In this document: positions 34,750 to 42,623 of the stretch, piece by piece
How the letters are laid out: each line of letters starts with the position of its first letter
How positions within the stretch are numbered: the stretch's first letter is position 1
Assembly (NCBI GenBank): GCA_035512775.1
Contig: DATKDI010000056.1
Location: 39,649-103,648, forward strand
DNA length: 64,000 nucleotides
Reading direction: 5' to 3'
DNA from: JAJNBA01 sp035512775
Lineage (GTDB): Bacteria; Actinomycetota; UBA4738; HRBIN12
The notes under the pieces: model-generated
The model's input: the letters and a program-made list of their open reading frames with translations, nothing else
Databases searched by the model: none
What the model was told of the DNA's origin: nothing
Program-made: the position numbers and the translations under genes

Positions 34750-34847
34750 GCGGGGGAGCCCGGTGCGACCGGGCTGAGAGGCCGGCTGGATCTGGATCAC
34801 GGGCCGGCGACCCTTCGAACCTGATCCGGTTCGTACCGGCGGAGGGA
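34750..34847 (+). promoter_or_regulatory. TPP (THI-box) riboswitch
   Basis: The conserved TPP aptamer parts are present in order: GGGGGAGCC, GGGCTGAGAGGCC, GACCCTTCGAACCTGATCCG and GTACCGGCGGAGGGA. The closing strand GGAGGG (34841-34846) also serves as the Shine-Dalgarno sequence, 9 nt before the ATG at 34856. Thiamine pyrophosphate binding should therefore hide the ribosome site and block translation of the transporter gene. This is the family's usual actinobacterial mechanism; no terminator hairpin fits in the short leader. Confidence 0.93.
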
Positions 34848-34855
34848 GCAGGCAC

Positions 34856-36277
34856 ATGTCATCCGCGACCGGCCCGGCACCCGACAAGGGTTCTGCAGCC
34901 ACTCTCGTTCCCCCGAGCATCGCCCGTGTGCCGCCGGAGAGGAGGACCCTCTCGGCGCTCGACATCGCTGTCCTATGGAACGATCTTTCCCTCGGGCTGC
35001 TGGTTCTCATCACGGGGGCTCTGCTCGTCCCGGCCCTCGGGCTTCCGGCGGCCATCGGTGCGATCGTCCTGGGGAGCCTGATCGGGTGCCTGCCTCTGGC
35101 CGGGGTTGCCCTCGCCGGGGCGCGTGAGGGACTCCCGGGCATGGTTCTGTTCAGGCCTGTCCTCGGGCGAACGGGCTCGTATCTCCCTTCCGTGCTGAAC
35201 GTGGCACAGCTCCTCGGTTGGACCTCCGTCGAGTTCTGGGCGATCGGACGACTGGCGAACGCCATGTCGATCGAGTTGTTCGGGCTCGACGCCTTCTGGC
35301 TGTGGCTCGCCTTGACCGCAGTGGCCTGCACCGCGCTCGCGATCGGCGGCCCGGTACTCGTCGTGAAGCGTTTCCTGGAGCGGTTCGGTATGTGGATCGT
35401 GCTCACGAGTGGCCTTCTGCTGACTCTTTCGTTGCTTCTCTCAGGTTCGATCGCACAGGCGTGGTCCGGAGCCGGCGAAGGCGGTCTTCCGTTCTGGCTG
35501 GCCGTGGATCTCGTGATCGTGATGCCGATCTCGTGGCTCCCCTTGGTGGCCGATTCGACCCGATTCGCGCGCAACGAGCGTGGTGTGTTCGCGGCCACGT
35601 TCGCCGGGTACGCGGTCGGCAACGCGTGGTTCTATGTCCTCGGAACGCTTCTGGTCTTGAATGCCGTCGCGGTTCCCAGTGTTCAGGGCATCGGGGTCGC
35701 GATCTTCGGCTTCGCCGGAGGCTTGGCGGAGGTGTTGATCCTTGGGCTGATCGTCGGTGAGATGCCCAACGCCTTCGCGAACATCTACTCCACAGCCGTC
35801 TCCACGCAGAACGTGGTCCCACGAGCGTCCGCCGCGGTGCTCTCGATCGTCGTCGGCGGGCTCGCGTTCCTTCTCGCCCTCCTGTTCACGATGGAGCGAT
35901 ACGAGGTCTTCCTGTTCCTGATCGGATCCGTGCTCGTGCCGCTCGGAGCGATATTCCTGGCGGACTACTTCGTGAGAGCGCGCGGTCGATACGGTCCGGA
36001 GCTCGTGTTCGGTGCGGGCTCCGAAGGCTTCCGGTGGCTCGCGGTCGTGCCTTGGATCGCGGGGTTCGTTCTGTACCACTGGAGCGTGCCCACGGGCCCG
36101 GAGGGATGGGTGGAGGTCGTCGGACGGACGTTCACGAACGTTGGGCTCCCGTTCCCGCTGATGGGCTCGCGCCTCGGTGCCAGCCTGCCGAGCTTCGCGG
36201 TGGCGTTCGTCCTGTCCCTCGTGGTGCTGCCCCGACGAAGCGCTCCCGCGTCGGCGAGCCGAAGCAACGGATACTGA
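34856..36277 (+). CDS. cytX: NCS1-family permease, CytX-like thiamine-precursor transporter
   Basis: The 473-residue protein has about twelve helices and matches the purine-cytosine permease (NCS1) family. Its N-terminal IAVLWNDLSLGLLVLITGALLVP and MPISWLPLVADSTRFAR blocks are typical of the CytX group. The TPP riboswitch directly in front makes hydroxymethylpyrimidine or thiamine the likely substrate (CytX is the known riboswitch-controlled HMP importer). No thi biosynthesis genes accompany it here. The next gene, on the other strand, converges with only 9 nt between stops. Confidence 0.9.
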   Translation: MSSATGPAPDKGSAATLVPPSIARVPPERRTLSALDIAVLWNDLSLGLLVLITGALLVPALGLPAAIGAIVLGSLIGCLPLAGVALAGAREGLPGMVLFRPVLGRTGSYLPSVLNVAQLLGWTSVEFWAIGRLANAMSIELFGLDAFWLWLALTAVACTALAIGGPVLVVKRFLERFGMWIVLTSGLLLTLSLLLSGSIAQAWSGAGEGGLPFWLAVDLVIVMPISWLPLVADSTRFARNERGVFAATFAGYAVGNAWFYVLGTLLVLNAVAVPSVQGIGVAIFGFAGGLAEVLILGLIVGEMPNAFANIYSTAVSTQNVVPRASAAVLSIVVGGLAFLLALLFTMERYEVFLFLIGSVLVPLGAIFLADYFVRARGRYGPELVFGAGSEGFRWLAVVPWIAGFVLYHWSVPTGPEGWVEVVGRTFTNVGLPFPLMGSRLGASLPSFAVAFVLSLVVLPRRSAPASASRSNGY

Positions 36278-36286
36278 GCCGAGCGG

Positions 36287-36721
36287 TCAGTCGTCCTTGT
36301 CGTCCTTGCCCTTCCCGTTGCCCTTCCCCTTCCCGTCCCCTTCGCCATCTCCTTCGCCATCTCCCTCGCCATCTCCCTCTTCACCGCTCTCCTCCTCTTC
36401 GACCGGAGATGGGCTGGGCTCCTCCGATGCCGAAGGGGTCGCTGGCATGAGACGGAGCTGGAGCTCCACCGCTTGAGCGGACTCGAGGATCTCCAGGGCC
36501 CATCCCTCCTCGATCCGTCCACGTTCGAGCTGGGATGTCACGGAGGCGACCACGTTCCTGAGCCTGGCGAGCGCCAGTCCCGGCATCCCCGCCTCCGCGA
36601 GCTCTCTGATCGAGGCCACGCGGTCCTGCAGCGTGGCGGTGAACCGTTCCGGAGTGTTGTTCTCCGCGCACGAGCTCACCAGGATCGCGACGATGCCGAG
36701 CGTGACGACCGCGCGCCTCAT
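36287..36721 (-). CDS. Small secreted lipoprotein with GEGD repeat tail
   Basis: The 144-residue product starts MRRAVVTLGIVAILVSSC, a signal peptide with a lipobox Cys at residue 18, so it is membrane-anchored outside the cell. The mature part has one helical stretch (residues 30-85) and then a Pro/Ser/Glu linker and an acidic-glycine repeat of GEGD units ending in a Lys/Gly tail. Its ATG overlaps the kinase stop in an ATGA arrangement. It is therefore translationally coupled to the Ser/Thr kinase and may be its sensor or target partner (inference). No known family is recognised. Confidence 0.75.
   Translation of the reverse strand: MRRAVVTLGIVAILVSSCAENNTPERFTATLQDRVASIRELAEAGMPGLALARLRNVVASVTSQLERGRIEEGWALEILESAQAVELQLRLMPATPSASEEPSPSPVEEEESGEEGDGEGDGEGDGEGDGKGKGNGKGKDDKDD
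36339..36374. repeat. 12-nt tandem repeat in lipoprotein tail
   Basis: Three consecutive copies of CCTTCGCCATCT (the third with one change) encode the GEGD repeats of the lipoprotein tail. Flanking CCCTTCCC-type sequence is also repetitive, so the tail length may vary between strains. Confidence 0.8.
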
Positions 36722-37893
36722 GGCCGGACGGACTCCTCGAGTCGCGTCAAGGCATCCTCGAGCGAGACCGGCAGAGAAGATGCTCCCGAATCGGAGGGCG
36801 GCGTACCGGAGCCGGAGAACGCCACGATCGCGAAGACGGTGATGAGGATCACTGCCAGGATCGCGCCCGCGACGATGAGCGTGGTCTTGGAGGGCCCCCG
36901 CCATGCCGGCCGCGGAGCCGGCGCCTGCACCGGGAGTCGAGCCGTCTGTTCGACGCGAGGGACCCGGACGGTCTCGCTTCCGTCCCCGTCATGTGTCGGC
37001 TCCTGGTCGGTGGGTGGCAGAGGCGTCGTCACCGGTGCGACGATCGTGGCCGTGACGTCGCCCGTCTCCTCGGCGTCCTCCCCGAGGAGCGCCGCGGCCA
37101 TCGCCTCCGCGCTCTCGTAGCGCTCGGACGGATCCCGTTGCATGGCCCGTTCGATCACGGCGACCATCGTCGGGTCGGCGTCCGGGAAGACCGCCGCGGG
37201 CGGCTCGTATGCGCCGTCGCGGATCGCGGTGGCAAGAGCGAAGGGGTCGTCACCCTCGAACGGCTTCCGCCCGCACAGCGCCTCGTAGAGGAGCACCCCG
37301 ACCGCGTACAGGTCGCTCGCCGGTCCCGCTTGCACCCCTTCCAAGCGCTCCGGGGCGAGATAGGAGGGGCTCCCCAGCAGCTCGCCCGTTCCCGTGAGGG
37401 TCTCATCCGCGTGGACCCACTTGGCGATGCCGAAATCCGCGACCTTCCATGTGCCGACGCCCGCGTCGAGCACGTTCCCGGGCTTCACGTCGCGGTGAAC
37501 GATCCCGAGCTCGTGCGCGGCCGCGAGCGCGCGCAACACCTGCAGGCCCACGTCCCGTACGCGTTCGGCGGGCATCGGTCGGTCCGCGAGCTCGTCCCCG
37601 AGCGTTCGACCGGAGAGCCGCTCCATGACGACGAACGGCCGCCCGTCCTGCTCACCGGTGTCGAGCACGCCGACGACATGCGGGTGCGTCAGCCGGGCGG
37701 CGAGCCGGGCCTCCGCCACGACCCGCTCGCGCATACCGTCTTGCTCCGCGAGGTCCGCGCGCAAGAGCTTGAGTGCGACCTCTCTGTCGAGACGCAGATC
37801 ATGGGCGGCGAAGACCTCCCCCATACCGCCCTGGCCGATCCGTTCGCCCAGCCGGTATCGGCCGCCGACGGTTTCTATCTGGTTCGTGGACAT
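36718..37893 (-). CDS. Ser/Thr protein kinase with C-terminal membrane anchor
   Basis: This 391-residue Hanks-type kinase has the Gly-rich loop GQGGMGEV, the VAIK-like VALKLLR, HRDVKPGN, DFG and APERLEG motifs, all intact. After residue 265 comes a Thr/Pro-rich linker and one transmembrane helix (about residues 335-357) followed by a short external tail, the usual topology with the kinase inside the cell. It is followed by a coupled lipoprotein gene. The divergent mmsA gene lies 190 nt away, an intergenic space likely to hold both promoters. The extracellular part has no PASTA repeats. Confidence 0.92.
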   Translation of the reverse strand: MSTNQIETVGGRYRLGERIGQGGMGEVFAAHDLRLDREVALKLLRADLAEQDGMRERVVAEARLAARLTHPHVVGVLDTGEQDGRPFVVMERLSGRTLGDELADRPMPAERVRDVGLQVLRALAAAHELGIVHRDVKPGNVLDAGVGTWKVADFGIAKWVHADETLTGTGELLGSPSYLAPERLEGVQAGPASDLYAVGVLLYEALCGRKPFEGDDPFALATAIRDGAYEPPAAVFPDADPTMVAVIERAMQRDPSERYESAEAMAAALLGEDAEETGDVTATIVAPVTTPLPPTDQEPTHDGDGSETVRVPRVEQTARLPVQAPAPRPAWRGPSKTTLIVAGAILAVILITVFAIVAFSGSGTPPSDSGASSLPVSLEDALTRLEESVRP

Positions 37894-38050
37894 CCAGCAG
37901 AACTTTCCCTGAGAGGGACTTCCCTACACATCGTCTGTAGCCGCGGGATGAAGCTCGGCGTCGTCGGATGGGTGACAGGCCGCCTGCGCCGCCCACCTCG
38001 ACGTCGAATCGCCCGGCCGGGGCGCCGCTCCAGGGGGGGTCGGGGCTCGA

Positions 38051-38056
38051 TACCAT
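38051..38056 (+). promoter_or_regulatory. -10 box of mmsA-like gene
   Basis: TACCAT lies 27 nt before the ATG at 38084; the leader contains AAGGAGG, a strong ribosome site. Confidence 0.35.
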
Positions 38057-38083
38057 CACTGTGGCTATCACCGAAGGAGGCCG

Positions 38084-39580
38084 ATGACCGTGGAACGGAT
38101 CAGCCACTGGATCGGCGGGAAGATCGTCCCGGGCGAATCGGGCAGGAGCGGCCCCGTCTTCGACCCGGCGACGGGCGAGCAGACGCACGCGGTGGATTTC
38201 GCGAGCGCCGAGGACGTTGCCCAGGCGGTCGCCGCGGCGGCCGAGGCATTCCCGGCGTGGCGAGCGACGTCGCTCTCGAAGCGCGCCGAAGCGATGTTCC
38301 AGATCCGCGAGCTGTTGGACGATCGGAAAGCGGAGGTCGCGGCCGCCATCACGGCGCAGCACGGGAAGGTGCTCTCCGACGCGATGGGCGAGGTGCAGCG
38401 CGGCCTGGAGAATGTGGAGTTCGCCTGCGGGATCCCCAACCTGTTGAAGGGGGGATTCACGGAGCAGGCCTCGACGGGTGTCGACGTCTACTCGATCCGC
38501 CAGCCGCTCGGCGTGGTGGCCGGCATCACACCGTTCAACTTCCCCGCGATGGTGCCGCTCTGGATGCTGTCGAACGCGATCGCATGCGGGAACACGTTCG
38601 TCCTGAAGCCCTCGGAGAAGGATCCCGGCGCCTCCCTCCTCCTGGCCGAGCTCCTGCGGGACGCCGGCGTGCCCGAAGGCGTCTTCAACGTCGTCCACGG
38701 CGACAAGGTCGCGGTGGACGCGATCCTCGACGATCCCGACATCAAGGCGGTGTCGTTCGTCGGGTCGACGCCGATCGCGAAGTACATCTACGAGCGCGGC
38801 ACGCACGCGGGCAAGCGCGTCCAGGCGCTCGGCGGGGCGAAGAACCACATGATCGTCCTGCCCGACGCCGACCTCGACATGGCGGCCGACGCCGCCGTCT
38901 CCGCCGGATACGGCAGCGCCGGCGAGCGGTGCATGGCGATCGCCGCCGTCGTCGCCGTCGGCGGGATCGCCGACGAGCTCGTGGCGAAGATCGCCGAGCG
39001 GCTCCCGAAGGTGACGGTGGGTCCCGGGTCGGATCCCGAGTCGGAGATGGGCCCGCTGGTCACGCGCGAGCATCGGGACAAGGTCGCCGGCTACCTGGAC
39101 TCCTCGGCCGAGCAAGGCGCGACCGTGGTCACGGACGGACGGAAGGACGCCGCCTACGAGGGTGACGGGTTCTTCCTCGGCGCCTCGCTGCTCGACCACG
39201 TGACCGCGGAGATGGACGCTTACCGCGACGAGATCTTCGGCCCCGTGCTGTCCGTCGTTCGTGTCGACACCTACGACGAAGCGGTCCGGATGGTGAACGA
39301 CAATCCGTACGGCAACGGGGTCGCGATCTTCACGCGCGATGGCGGCGCGGTCCGGCAGTTCCAGTTCGAGGTGAACGTCGGCATGGTCGGCGTGAACGTG
39401 CCGATCCCCGTGCCGGTCGCGTATTACTCGTTCGGCGGCTGGAAGTCCTCCCTGTTCGGTGACAACCACATGTACGGCCCCGAGGGGATCCAGTTCTATA
39501 CGAGAGGAAAGGTCGTCACGGCGCGCTGGCCGGATCCGTCGACATCCAGCGTCGACCTTGGCTTCCCGAGGACACGATGA
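38084..39580 (+). CDS. mmsA: CoA-acylating methylmalonate-semialdehyde dehydrogenase
   Basis: The 498-residue enzyme belongs to the MmsA/IolA branch of the aldehyde dehydrogenase superfamily: TPFNFPAMVPLWM, QALGGAKNHMIVLPDADLDMA, SAGERCMAIAA (catalytic Cys) and FGGWKSSLFGD are all present. The usual general-base Glu region reads LGGAKNH, as expected for this CoA-dependent group. It converts methylmalonate semialdehyde to propionyl-CoA in valine, thymine or myo-inositol breakdown. AAGGAGG precedes the ATG. Its stop overlaps the start of the DinB-like gene by 4 nt. Confidence 0.94.
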   Translation: MTVERISHWIGGKIVPGESGRSGPVFDPATGEQTHAVDFASAEDVAQAVAAAAEAFPAWRATSLSKRAEAMFQIRELLDDRKAEVAAAITAQHGKVLSDAMGEVQRGLENVEFACGIPNLLKGGFTEQASTGVDVYSIRQPLGVVAGITPFNFPAMVPLWMLSNAIACGNTFVLKPSEKDPGASLLLAELLRDAGVPEGVFNVVHGDKVAVDAILDDPDIKAVSFVGSTPIAKYIYERGTHAGKRVQALGGAKNHMIVLPDADLDMAADAAVSAGYGSAGERCMAIAAVVAVGGIADELVAKIAERLPKVTVGPGSDPESEMGPLVTREHRDKVAGYLDSSAEQGATVVTDGRKDAAYEGDGFFLGASLLDHVTAEMDAYRDEIFGPVLSVVRVDTYDEAVRMVNDNPYGNGVAIFTRDGGAVRQFQFEVNVGMVGVNVPIPVPVAYYSFGGWKSSLFGDNHMYGPEGIQFYTRGKVVTARWPDPSTSSVDLGFPRTR

Positions 39581-40047
39581 TGATCACCGACAGAGACGAT
39601 CTGCTGAAGCGCGAAGAAGCGGCGTGGGACGAGTTCGTGGCCGAGGTCGGCCGCGTGCCGGAGCATCGGCGCTCCGACGACGGCGTGGTCCCCGGGTGGT
39701 CCGTCAACGACCTCGTCTTCCACAACGGCAGGTGGGCGGGCGTGGCGGCGGGCAAGCTGGACTCGATCCGCACTTCCGGGTCCGCGGGCGAAGAGGACCC
39801 CGATGAGGTCTGGGAGGGCAAGAACGACCGTTGGGCCGAGGAATCCAAGTCTCTGAGCTACGAGGACGCGATGAAGGCTGCGCTCGAGGATCGGGAACGC
39901 GCCCGTGCGGCACTGAGCGCTCTCCCGGAAGTCACCGACGAGGCGGCCTCGTGGTTCAAGGAAGAGACGTTCGACCATTATCAGGAGCACACTGAGGAGG
40001 TCAGCCGCTTCGCCGACAGTCTGGAAGGGCCTCCTCAGGAGTCGTAG
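39577..40047 (+). CDS. DinB/maleylpyruvate-isomerase-like protein
   Basis: The 156-residue protein has the four-helix DinB-superfamily look, with histidines in LVFHNGRW near residue 48 and HYQEH near residue 130 as likely metal ligands. Actinobacterial members include mycothiol-dependent enzymes, but this protein's reaction is unknown. The ATG overlaps the mmsA stop codon, so the pair is co-translated. Its 3' end overlaps the convergent GNAT gene by 13 nt. Confidence 0.72.
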   Translation: MMITDRDDLLKREEAAWDEFVAEVGRVPEHRRSDDGVVPGWSVNDLVFHNGRWAGVAAGKLDSIRTSGSAGEEDPDEVWEGKNDRWAEESKSLSYEDAMKAALEDRERARAALSALPEVTDEAASWFKEETFDHYQEHTEEVSRFADSLEGPPQES

Positions 40048-40607
40048 CGCATGAACCAGATGTGCGGACCTCCGGCTGGCGCGTCGTCGTCCGAGACGGT
40101 CCTGAATCCGCGCCGCTCGTAGTACCCGACGTTCTCTGGCCTGCCGGTCTCGAGGAACGCCGGTACGCCGTCGCGATCGGCGAACCCGAGTCCGTGCTGG
40201 ATGAGGGCAGTCCCGATACCTCCACCGCGGTGCCCCGGATCGACTGCGATGTGATCGAGATACCAGAACGGCTCCTTCGGGAAATGCTCCGCGATCCATT
40301 CCCACATCTCTGCATGGCGCGTTTCGGCGCCAACCAGCGTCGGCCGGATCGCTCGGTCGATGTCCAGCATGGCTCCGTCGCTCCCGGGCGGGATCCACGC
40401 TGCGACGCCGATACCCGAACCCGCCTCCCACAGCCAACCGAGCCCCGCGATCTGCTCGTCGAACGCACGGAAGAACGTCGTGATCGGCTCGAGCTTGCTT
40501 CCACCGAACGGCCACACGAGCATGGGATCGTCCGCGAACGCCTGTCCGAGCAGGGTCGCCAGCTCGGGGACACGGTCAGGAGTCGCTCGAACAACCGGAA
40601 CGGACAT
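40035..40607 (-). CDS. GNAT-family N-acetyltransferase
   Basis: The 190-residue protein has the acetyl-CoA-binding GNAT core: LDHIAVDPGHRGGGIGTALI near residue 120 (motif A with R/QxxGxG) and ENVGYYERRGFRTV near residue 160. It acetylates an unknown amine or protein. The ATG is supported by TAGGCT 6 nt upstream (leaderless). It is convergent with the DinB-like gene and divergent from the Rieske oxygenase gene. Confidence 0.9.
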   Translation of the reverse strand: MSVPVVRATPDRVPELATLLGQAFADDPMLVWPFGGSKLEPITTFFRAFDEQIAGLGWLWEAGSGIGVAAWIPPGSDGAMLDIDRAIRPTLVGAETRHAEMWEWIAEHFPKEPFWYLDHIAVDPGHRGGGIGTALIQHGLGFADRDGVPAFLETGRPENVGYYERRGFRTVSDDDAPAGGPHIWFMRYDS

Positions 40608-40613
40608 CGGCGC

Positions 40614-40619
40614 AGCCTA
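40614..40619 (-). promoter_or_regulatory. -10 box of leaderless GNAT gene
   Basis: TAGGCT on the minus strand is 6 nt before the ATG at 40607, and no Shine-Dalgarno sequence is present. Confidence 0.5.
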
Positions 40620-40645
40620 GCCGTCGCCCGAAGCCGTTCGTCGCA

Positions 40646-40651
40646 TATCCT
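40646..40651 (+). promoter_or_regulatory. -10 box of Rieske oxygenase gene
   Basis: TATCCT lies 28 nt before the ATG at 40680; the leader contains GGAGG at 40667-40671. Confidence 0.35.
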
Positions 40652-40679
40652 GGCGACTCGTCAACCGGAGGTTATGAGG

Positions 40680-41849
40680 ATGCTCGAGCAACAGGAGACG
40701 ATCAGGGAGCGGGAGGGTCACTGGAAGCCTCGTCCCACACTGAGCGGGAGCGACTACACGAGCCCCGAGGTGTGGGAGGAGGAGCGCGAGCGGATCTGGT
40801 TCGGCGACTGGGTCTGCATCGGGCGAGCCGAGGAGGTGGCGAACCCCGGTGACTATCTCGTGCGGGACCTCGCCGGCGAATCGATCTTCGTCACGAGGAA
40901 CGCGGATGGTGAGCTCCACGGGTTCTACAACGTGTGCTCGCACCGCGGGACGAAGTTCCTCGATGACGAGCCAGCTACGGGCAACGTCCGCAAGGCGTTC
41001 GTCTGTCCGTACCACTCGTGGACCTACGACCTGGACGGGCGCTTGATCGGGACGCCGAACGTGAGGGAGGACGAGCACTTCGACCGCGGGATGTACCCGC
41101 TCCACGGCTTCCCGGTCGACACCTATGCCGGGTTCCTGTTCGCCACGCTGGCACGGGAGCCCCGGCCTCTCCTCGAGGCGCTGAACGACGGCGTCGAGAG
41201 CGTGACGGCTTTCGACCGGTTCGGGATGGACGAGCTCCGAGTCGGCGTCCGCATCGTCTACGAGGTCGCGGCCAACTGGAAGATCGTCGTCGAGAACTAC
41301 AACGAATGTCTCCACTGCCCGGTGGTCCATCCCGAGTTGGTGCAGGTGGTCCCCTTGTTCCGCTTCGGCGAGGTGTGGGACGGAGAGACGCGCGACGGCG
41401 GCAACGAGATGGTCGACGGCGCTCGTTCGTTCACGATGACCGGCCGCTCCGAGCTGCCGGCCCTCCCGGGCTTGCTCGACGAAGACGTGACCCGCTACTA
41501 CGGCGCCTATCAGTTCCCGAACCTGCTGCTGAACATCCACCCGGACTGCGCCATGTACTACATCGGCTACCCGAAAGGGCCCGGACACACCACGGTCGTT
41601 TCGGAGTACCTGTTCCGGCCGGAGACGATCGCGGACCCCTCGGTGTTCAAGCCCGAGCCCGTCGTCGAGCTCTGGGATCTGATCTCGAAGCAGGACTGGG
41701 ACGTGTGCGAGCGGGCACAGATCGGGGTCGGTTCCCGCTCGTTCACCACCGGCGTGTACCCGCGCCAGGACCGGTACCTGTTCGCGTTCAACGAGAGCTA
41801 CCGCGTGAAGATGGGACGCCCGAAGCTGGGCCGAGGTCCGATCGACTGA
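40680..41849 (+). CDS. Rieske-type oxygenase alpha subunit (glycine-betaine/carnitine monooxygenase-like)
   Basis: The 389-residue protein has a Rieske 2Fe-2S site (CSHRGTKF and CPYHSWTYDLDG) and a mononuclear-iron catalytic domain with NYNECLHCPVVHPEL and a later Asp block. The short-spaced Cys-rich form ECLHCPVVHPE is typical of oxygenases acting on quaternary amines (GbcA, CntA, stachydrine demethylase). Demethylation of glycine betaine to dimethylglycine would fit the rest of the locus. The cognate reductase is not adjacent. ATG 40680 is chosen over 40674 because GGAGG is then properly spaced. The stop overlaps the VOC gene start by one base. Confidence 0.87.
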   Translation: MLEQQETIREREGHWKPRPTLSGSDYTSPEVWEEERERIWFGDWVCIGRAEEVANPGDYLVRDLAGESIFVTRNADGELHGFYNVCSHRGTKFLDDEPATGNVRKAFVCPYHSWTYDLDGRLIGTPNVREDEHFDRGMYPLHGFPVDTYAGFLFATLAREPRPLLEALNDGVESVTAFDRFGMDELRVGVRIVYEVAANWKIVVENYNECLHCPVVHPELVQVVPLFRFGEVWDGETRDGGNEMVDGARSFTMTGRSELPALPGLLDEDVTRYYGAYQFPNLLLNIHPDCAMYYIGYPKGPGHTTVVSEYLFRPETIADPSVFKPEPVVELWDLISKQDWDVCERAQIGVGSRSFTTGVYPRQDRYLFAFNESYRVKMGRPKLGRGPID

Positions 41850-42340
41850 TGGCGATCAAGCGGATGAACCACGCCGTCCTGTATGTGCGGGACGCGGAGA
41901 AGACCTATGAGTTCTACCGGGACGTGTTCGGGTTCCGCGTCGTGATGGAGATGCCGGGGGCGAAGTTCCTCCAGGCGCCGGATTCGGACAACGACCACGA
42001 CCTGGGCCTCTTCAGCATCGGAGACGGGGCGGGGCCATCGACGGCGGGCCGCTCCGCGGTGGGGCTTTACCACATCGCTTGGGAGGTCCAGACCCTCGGC
42101 GACCTTCGGGAGATCTCGGTGAAGCTCCAGGAGGCCGGCGCTCTCACGGGCGCCACCGATCACAGCACGACCAAGGCCCTCTACGGACGGGATCCCGACG
42201 GTCTGGAGTTCGAGGTCTGTTGGATCGTGCCGAAGGAGCTCCAGACGCCGGAGATCGAGGACGAGCGGACGCGGATGCGGCCCCTCGACATCGAGGCCGA
42301 GATCGAGCGCTTCGGGCTCCTTACCGTCGGCGGTATCTGA
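41849..42340 (+). CDS. VOC/glyoxalase-family protein
   Basis: This 163-residue protein has two beta-alpha-beta-beta-beta modules, starting MNHAVLYVRDAEKTYEFYRDVFGF (core NHAVLYVRD) and continuing with GLYHIAWEV and DPDGLEFEVCW. His7, His and Glu give the metal-binding pattern of glyoxalase or extradiol dioxygenase relatives. Function is unknown. It is coupled to the Rieske oxygenase gene by a one-base stop/start overlap, so it may handle the product or protect the enzyme (inference). Confidence 0.85.
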   Translation: MAIKRMNHAVLYVRDAEKTYEFYRDVFGFRVVMEMPGAKFLQAPDSDNDHDLGLFSIGDGAGPSTAGRSAVGLYHIAWEVQTLGDLREISVKLQEAGALTGATDHSTTKALYGRDPDGLEFEVCWIVPKELQTPEIEDERTRMRPLDIEAEIERFGLLTVGGI

Positions 42341-42358
42341 GGCTCAGCGGGCGAACCG

Positions 42359-42552
42359 TTAGCTCGCGGGACCGACGTTCGCGCGCGCTCGATCGATCTC
42401 GGACAGGACCCGATCGACGTAGGCGCGCGTCTGCGGGGTACGGACGACGAACGGCCGCGCGAGAGACCGAGGAGGAGATCGATCAGGGCGTCGATCTGGG
42501 CTTCGGTCGAGACATGGGCGCCTTCATTCCGTCGCTCATCCATCGGATGCAT
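42359..42552 (-). pseudogene. Small hypothetical ORF (about 64 aa) broken by one missing base
   Basis: From the ATG at 42552 the frame reads an N-terminal part ending IDLLLGLSR. The remainder is readable only after adding one base near 42453-42460, giving FVVRTPQTRAYVDRVLSEID and then a stop at 42359. The total length (194 nt) is one short of a whole number of codons, matching a single deletion. The family is unknown. It lies antisense in the gap before the amidohydrolase gene, which also carries a one-base deletion. Confidence 0.5.
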
Positions 42553-42591
42553 CCCACCACATGATCGCGGCCGTGGCGGCGCCCGCAGCCC

Positions 42592-42597
42592 TATGCT
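42592..42597 (+). promoter_or_regulatory. -10 box of amidohydrolase gene
   Basis: TATGCT lies 26 nt before the ATG at 42624; GGAAGGGGAA forms the ribosome site. Confidence 0.38.
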
Positions 42598-42623
42598 CGC
42601 GCGACGCACGGGAAGGGGAATCG

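Noticed and set aside
36300..36380. CRISPR array
   Set aside because: The short repeat units encode an in-frame acidic tail and have no spacers.
37915..38083. Structured RNA in the kinase-mmsA gap
   Set aside because: A small inverted repeat (TCCCTGAGAGGGA) is present, but no known RNA family features were recognised.
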